Positions 60,304 to 64,000 of a stretch of 64,000 bases of DNA are shown one piece after another. The number at the start of each line of letters is the position of its first letter. Position 1 is the first letter of the stretch. The notes under the pieces were generated by a model, which searched no databases, was not told where the DNA came from, and worked only from the letters and a program-made list of their open reading frames with translations. The translations under genes and the position numbers were made by a program. This DNA is from Rhodanobacter denitrificans (lineage in GTDB: Bacteria > Pseudomonadota > Gammaproteobacteria > Xanthomonadales > Rhodanobacteraceae). The stretch covers positions 1,922,001-1,986,000 of the forward strand of contig NC_020541.1 in assembly GCF_000230695.2 (NCBI RefSeq), written 5' to 3'.

Positions 60304-61104
60304 TCAGCGCGGCGCGGCGATCATGTCGTCCAATTGCCATGACCCCGCTGCACGCCCCGCCAGCCAGTGCGCCGCGTGCAAGGCGCCACGCGCGAAGATC
60401 GTGCGGTCGGTGGCGCGATGGATCAGCTCCAGTCGTTCGCCCTGCCCGATCAGCATGGCGGTGTGTTCGCCCACGATGTCGCCGCCGCGTACCACGGCGA
60501 AACCGATGCTGCCTTCGTTCCGCTCGCCGGTACGGCCTTCACGGCTGCAGACCGCCGCTGCTTCCAGCGTGGTATCGCGTGCCACCGCCGCCGCCCGGCC
60601 GAGCGCCAACGCGGTACCGGACGGCGCATCCTGCTTGCGGCCGTGGTGCGCCTCGACGATTTCCAGATCCCAGTCCGGCAGGGCCGCCGCTGCCTCGCGC
60701 AGCAGGCGCGTCAACACCGCCACGCCCAGGCTGAAATTGGCAGCGCGCAGGATCGCGATGCGCCGGGCGGCATCGGCCAGCCGTGCCTCGAGCGCGGCGT
60801 CGATGCCGGTAGTGCCGCTGACCAGCGCCGCACCTTGCGCGAGGCAATGATCGAGCGCATGTGCCAGCGCGGCGGGACTGCTGAAGTCGATGACGACATC
60901 GATCGGCGGCGCGTGCAGCCAGTCATGTGCATAACGCAGGAAACCCGCCGCGGAGCCGGGCACCGGCTGGCCGTCGTGAACCGAACCGGGCGCCACCACG
61001 GCATGCACCAGTTCGATGTGCTCGTCCCCGACGAGCAGGCCGAGCAGCGCGCGACCCATGCGACCAGAGGCGCCGCTCAAGGCAAGGCGAAGGGGACGGG
61101 TCAT
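60304..61104 (-). CDS. dapB: 4-hydroxy-tetrahydrodipicolinate reductase
   Basis: A 266-residue enzyme of lysine/diaminopimelate synthesis using NAD(P)H. It has the nucleotide motif ALSGASGRMGRALLG, VIDFSSPAA, and the catalytic EAHHGRKQDAPSGTA. It follows dnaJ by 51 bp and precedes carA on the same strand. Confidence 0.96.
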   Translation of the reverse strand: MTRPLRLALSGASGRMGRALLGLLVGDEHIELVHAVVAPGSVHDGQPVPGSAAGFLRYAHDWLHAPPIDVVIDFSSPAALAHALDHCLAQGAALVSGTTGIDAALEARLADAARRIAILRAANFSLGVAVLTRLLREAAAALPDWDLEIVEAHHGRKQDAPSGTALALGRAAAVARDTTLEAAAVCSREGRTGERNEGSIGFAVVRGGDIVGEHTAMLIGQGERLELIHRATDRTIFARGALHAAHWLAGRAAGSWQLDDMIAAPR

Positions 61105-61155
61105 GGGCGGCGCGCTCGCAGAGTCGGGGCGTACATGCTAACCGCGCAACGGGAT

Positions 61156-62286
61156 TTACGCGGTGACCTTGGACCAGAATTTCTTCACGCCGTCGACCCA
61201 GCCCTTGGCACGCGGCGTATGCTTGCCGGCGTCGCTGCTCTCGAAGGTGGCTTCCAGCGACTCCAGCAATTCGCGCTGTTGCTTGGTCAGCCGCACCGGC
61301 GTCTCCACCACCACGCGGCAGATCAGGTCGCCGTGGCGGCTGCTGCGCACCGACTTGACACCGCGACCGCGCAGGCGGAACTGGGTGCCAGTCTGGGTTT
61401 CCGGCGGAATGCTGACCGGTACTTCGCCCTCCAACGTCGGCACCGGCAGTTCGGCCCCCAGAGCCGCCTGCGAGAAACGGATCGGCAATTCGCAGTACAG
61501 GTCGTTGCCGTCGCGCTGGAAGATGTCGTGCTCGCGCACGCGCACCTCCACGTACAGGTCACCGGCCGGTGCGCCGGCCGGGCCGGCCTCGCCCTGCCCG
61601 GAAAGGCGAATGCGGTCGCCGTTGTCGACGCCTTCGGGGATCTGCACCGACAGCGTGCGGTTTTCCTCCAGACGGCCTTCGCCGTGGCACTTCTTGCACG
61701 GCTTTTCAATCGCCTGGCCGCTGCCGCCGCAATGCGGGCAGGCCTGCTGGATCGAGAAGATGCCGTTCTGCATGCGTACCTGGCCGTGGCCGTGGCAGGT
61801 CTTGCACTTGCTGATCTTGCCGTCCTCCGAGCCGCTGCCGTTGCAATGGTGGCAGTTGACCTGGGTCGGCACCTCGATCTGCCGGCTGACGCCGAACACG
61901 GCCTCCTCCAGGTCCAGCTCGATGATGTAGCGCAGGTCGGCGCCGCGTCGAGGCCGACCACGCCCGCCGCCGCTGCGGCCGAAGATGTCGCCGAAGATGT
62001 CACCGAAGATGTCGCCCATGTCGCCGAAGCCGGCGCCGCCGCGACCGCCGCCCATGCCGTTCTCGAAGGCGGCGTGGCCGTGCTGGTCGTACATCGCGCG
62101 CTTCGACGCGTCGGACAGGACTTCGTAGGCCTCCTTGGCCTCCTTGAACTTGTCCTGCGCGGTCGGGTCGTCCGGGCAGCGGTCCGGGTGGTATTTCATT
62201 GCCAGCCGGCGGAAGGATTTCTTCAGTTCGGCTTCGCCAACGCTGCGCTCGACGCCCAGCACCTCGTAGTAGTCACGCTTGTTCAT
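61156..62286 (-). CDS. dnaJ: Chaperone protein DnaJ
   Basis: 376 residues: J domain with HPD (YHPDRCPDD, about 32-40), a Gly-rich region (about 77-115), four CxxCxGxG-type zinc repeats ([32 protein letters not shown]), and the C-terminal substrate-binding domains. It stimulates DnaK ATPase. The dnaK gene lies upstream on the same strand with a hairpin between. Confidence 0.98.
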   Translation of the reverse strand: MNKRDYYEVLGVERSVGEAELKKSFRRLAMKYHPDRCPDDPTAQDKFKEAKEAYEVLSDASKRAMYDQHGHAAFENGMGGGRGGAGFGDMGDIFGDIFGDIFGRSGGGRGRPRRGADLRYIIELDLEEAVFGVSRQIEVPTQVNCHHCNGSGSEDGKISKCKTCHGHGQVRMQNGIFSIQQACPHCGGSGQAIEKPCKKCHGEGRLEENRTLSVQIPEGVDNGDRIRLSGQGEAGPAGAPAGDLYVEVRVREHDIFQRDGNDLYCELPIRFSQAALGAELPVPTLEGEVPVSIPPETQTGTQFRLRGRGVKSVRSSRHGDLICRVVVETPVRLTKQQRELLESLEATFESSDAGKHTPRAKGWVDGVKKFWSKVTA

Positions 62287-62356
62287 TCATGCATCCACAC
62301 TGCTTGTCACCACTCCGGCCGGCGAGGTCGACGGTCCCGCATACCCAATCAACAGA

Positions 62357-62388
62357 CAGCCCGTGCCGGGGTTTCCCGGCACGGGCTG
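62357..62388 (-). terminator. Hairpin between dnaK and dnaJ
   Basis: A 14-bp perfect stem on the minus strand (CAGCCCGTGCCGGG, loop AAAC, and its complement), 32 bases past the dnaK stop. The trailing TCTGTTGATT is only moderately U-rich; it may attenuate readthrough into dnaJ. Confidence 0.65.
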
Positions 62389-62419
62389 ATTCATCGGCCG
62401 TGCCGACAATGCTTGCCGA

Positions 62420-64000
<1,581 letters not shown>

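Overview
The window looks like a stretch of chromosome from a GC-rich gammaproteobacterium of the order Xanthomonadales, most likely a Rhodanobacteraceae member (Rhodanobacter/Dyella type). The gene orders der-bamB-yfgM, rodZ-pilF-rlmN-ndk, cmk-rpsA-ihfB-lapA-lapB-wzx-type sugar genes-galU and dnaK-dnaJ-dapB-carA-carB-greA are gammaproteobacterial. The genus is inferred from protein style and base composition, not from a search. No tRNA, rRNA, CRISPR array, complete insertion sequence or prophage was seen.

Layout. 1-3352: the 3' end of an imuC/dnaE2 polymerase gene, two abutting gene wrecks (topoisomerase IB and a UdgX-type uracil-DNA glycosylase), a close match to the chromosome-dimer-resolution site dif at 1009-1036, then a cupredoxin gene and a secreted/outer-membrane protein gene. 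3353-15473: mostly minus-strand housekeeping genes (tadA, guaA, guaB, folD, der, bamB, yfgM-like, rodZ, pilF, rlmN, ndk) with a perfect 24-bp inverted repeat between guaB and guaA. 15600-20103: a PsrA-type fatty-acid regulator with two operators over its own promoter, followed by fadN- and fadA-like beta-oxidation genes and a terminator. 20104-33700: accessory region with short secreted proteins and lipoproteins, a RhuM-Fic protein, a cold-shock/excalibur fusion protein, a beta-barrel transporter, an autotransporter relic, dispersed palindromic repeats, a ClsC-like phospholipase D protein, and a divergent SDR with a Cys4 cluster. 33784-37746: pirin and an alkylation-repair operon (ada, 2OG oxygenase, alkB, alkA). 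37724-42253: two small membrane proteins, two metallo-beta-lactamase-fold hydrolases (one a probable subclass B3 enzyme), csaA and an FAD oxidoreductase.

42332-50612 is a minus-strand run from cmk through rpsA, ihfB, lapA/B and cell-surface polysaccharide genes to galU. 50723-53086 carries an acyl-CoA-binding protein and fadH; fadH has a PsrA-like operator upstream, linking it to the psrA locus 35 kb away. 53134-53330 is a structured, non-coding stretch that I read as a candidate C-rich small RNA divergent from a LysR gene. The window ends with an L36 gene, greA/carB/carA, a 2OG oxygenase, dapB, dnaJ and a partial dnaK.

The most notable items are the dif site beside two truncated DNA-metabolism genes, the two-locus PsrA operator set, and the candidate C-rich sRNA. 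Function calls rest on motif recognition in the translated sequence, and no database search was run.
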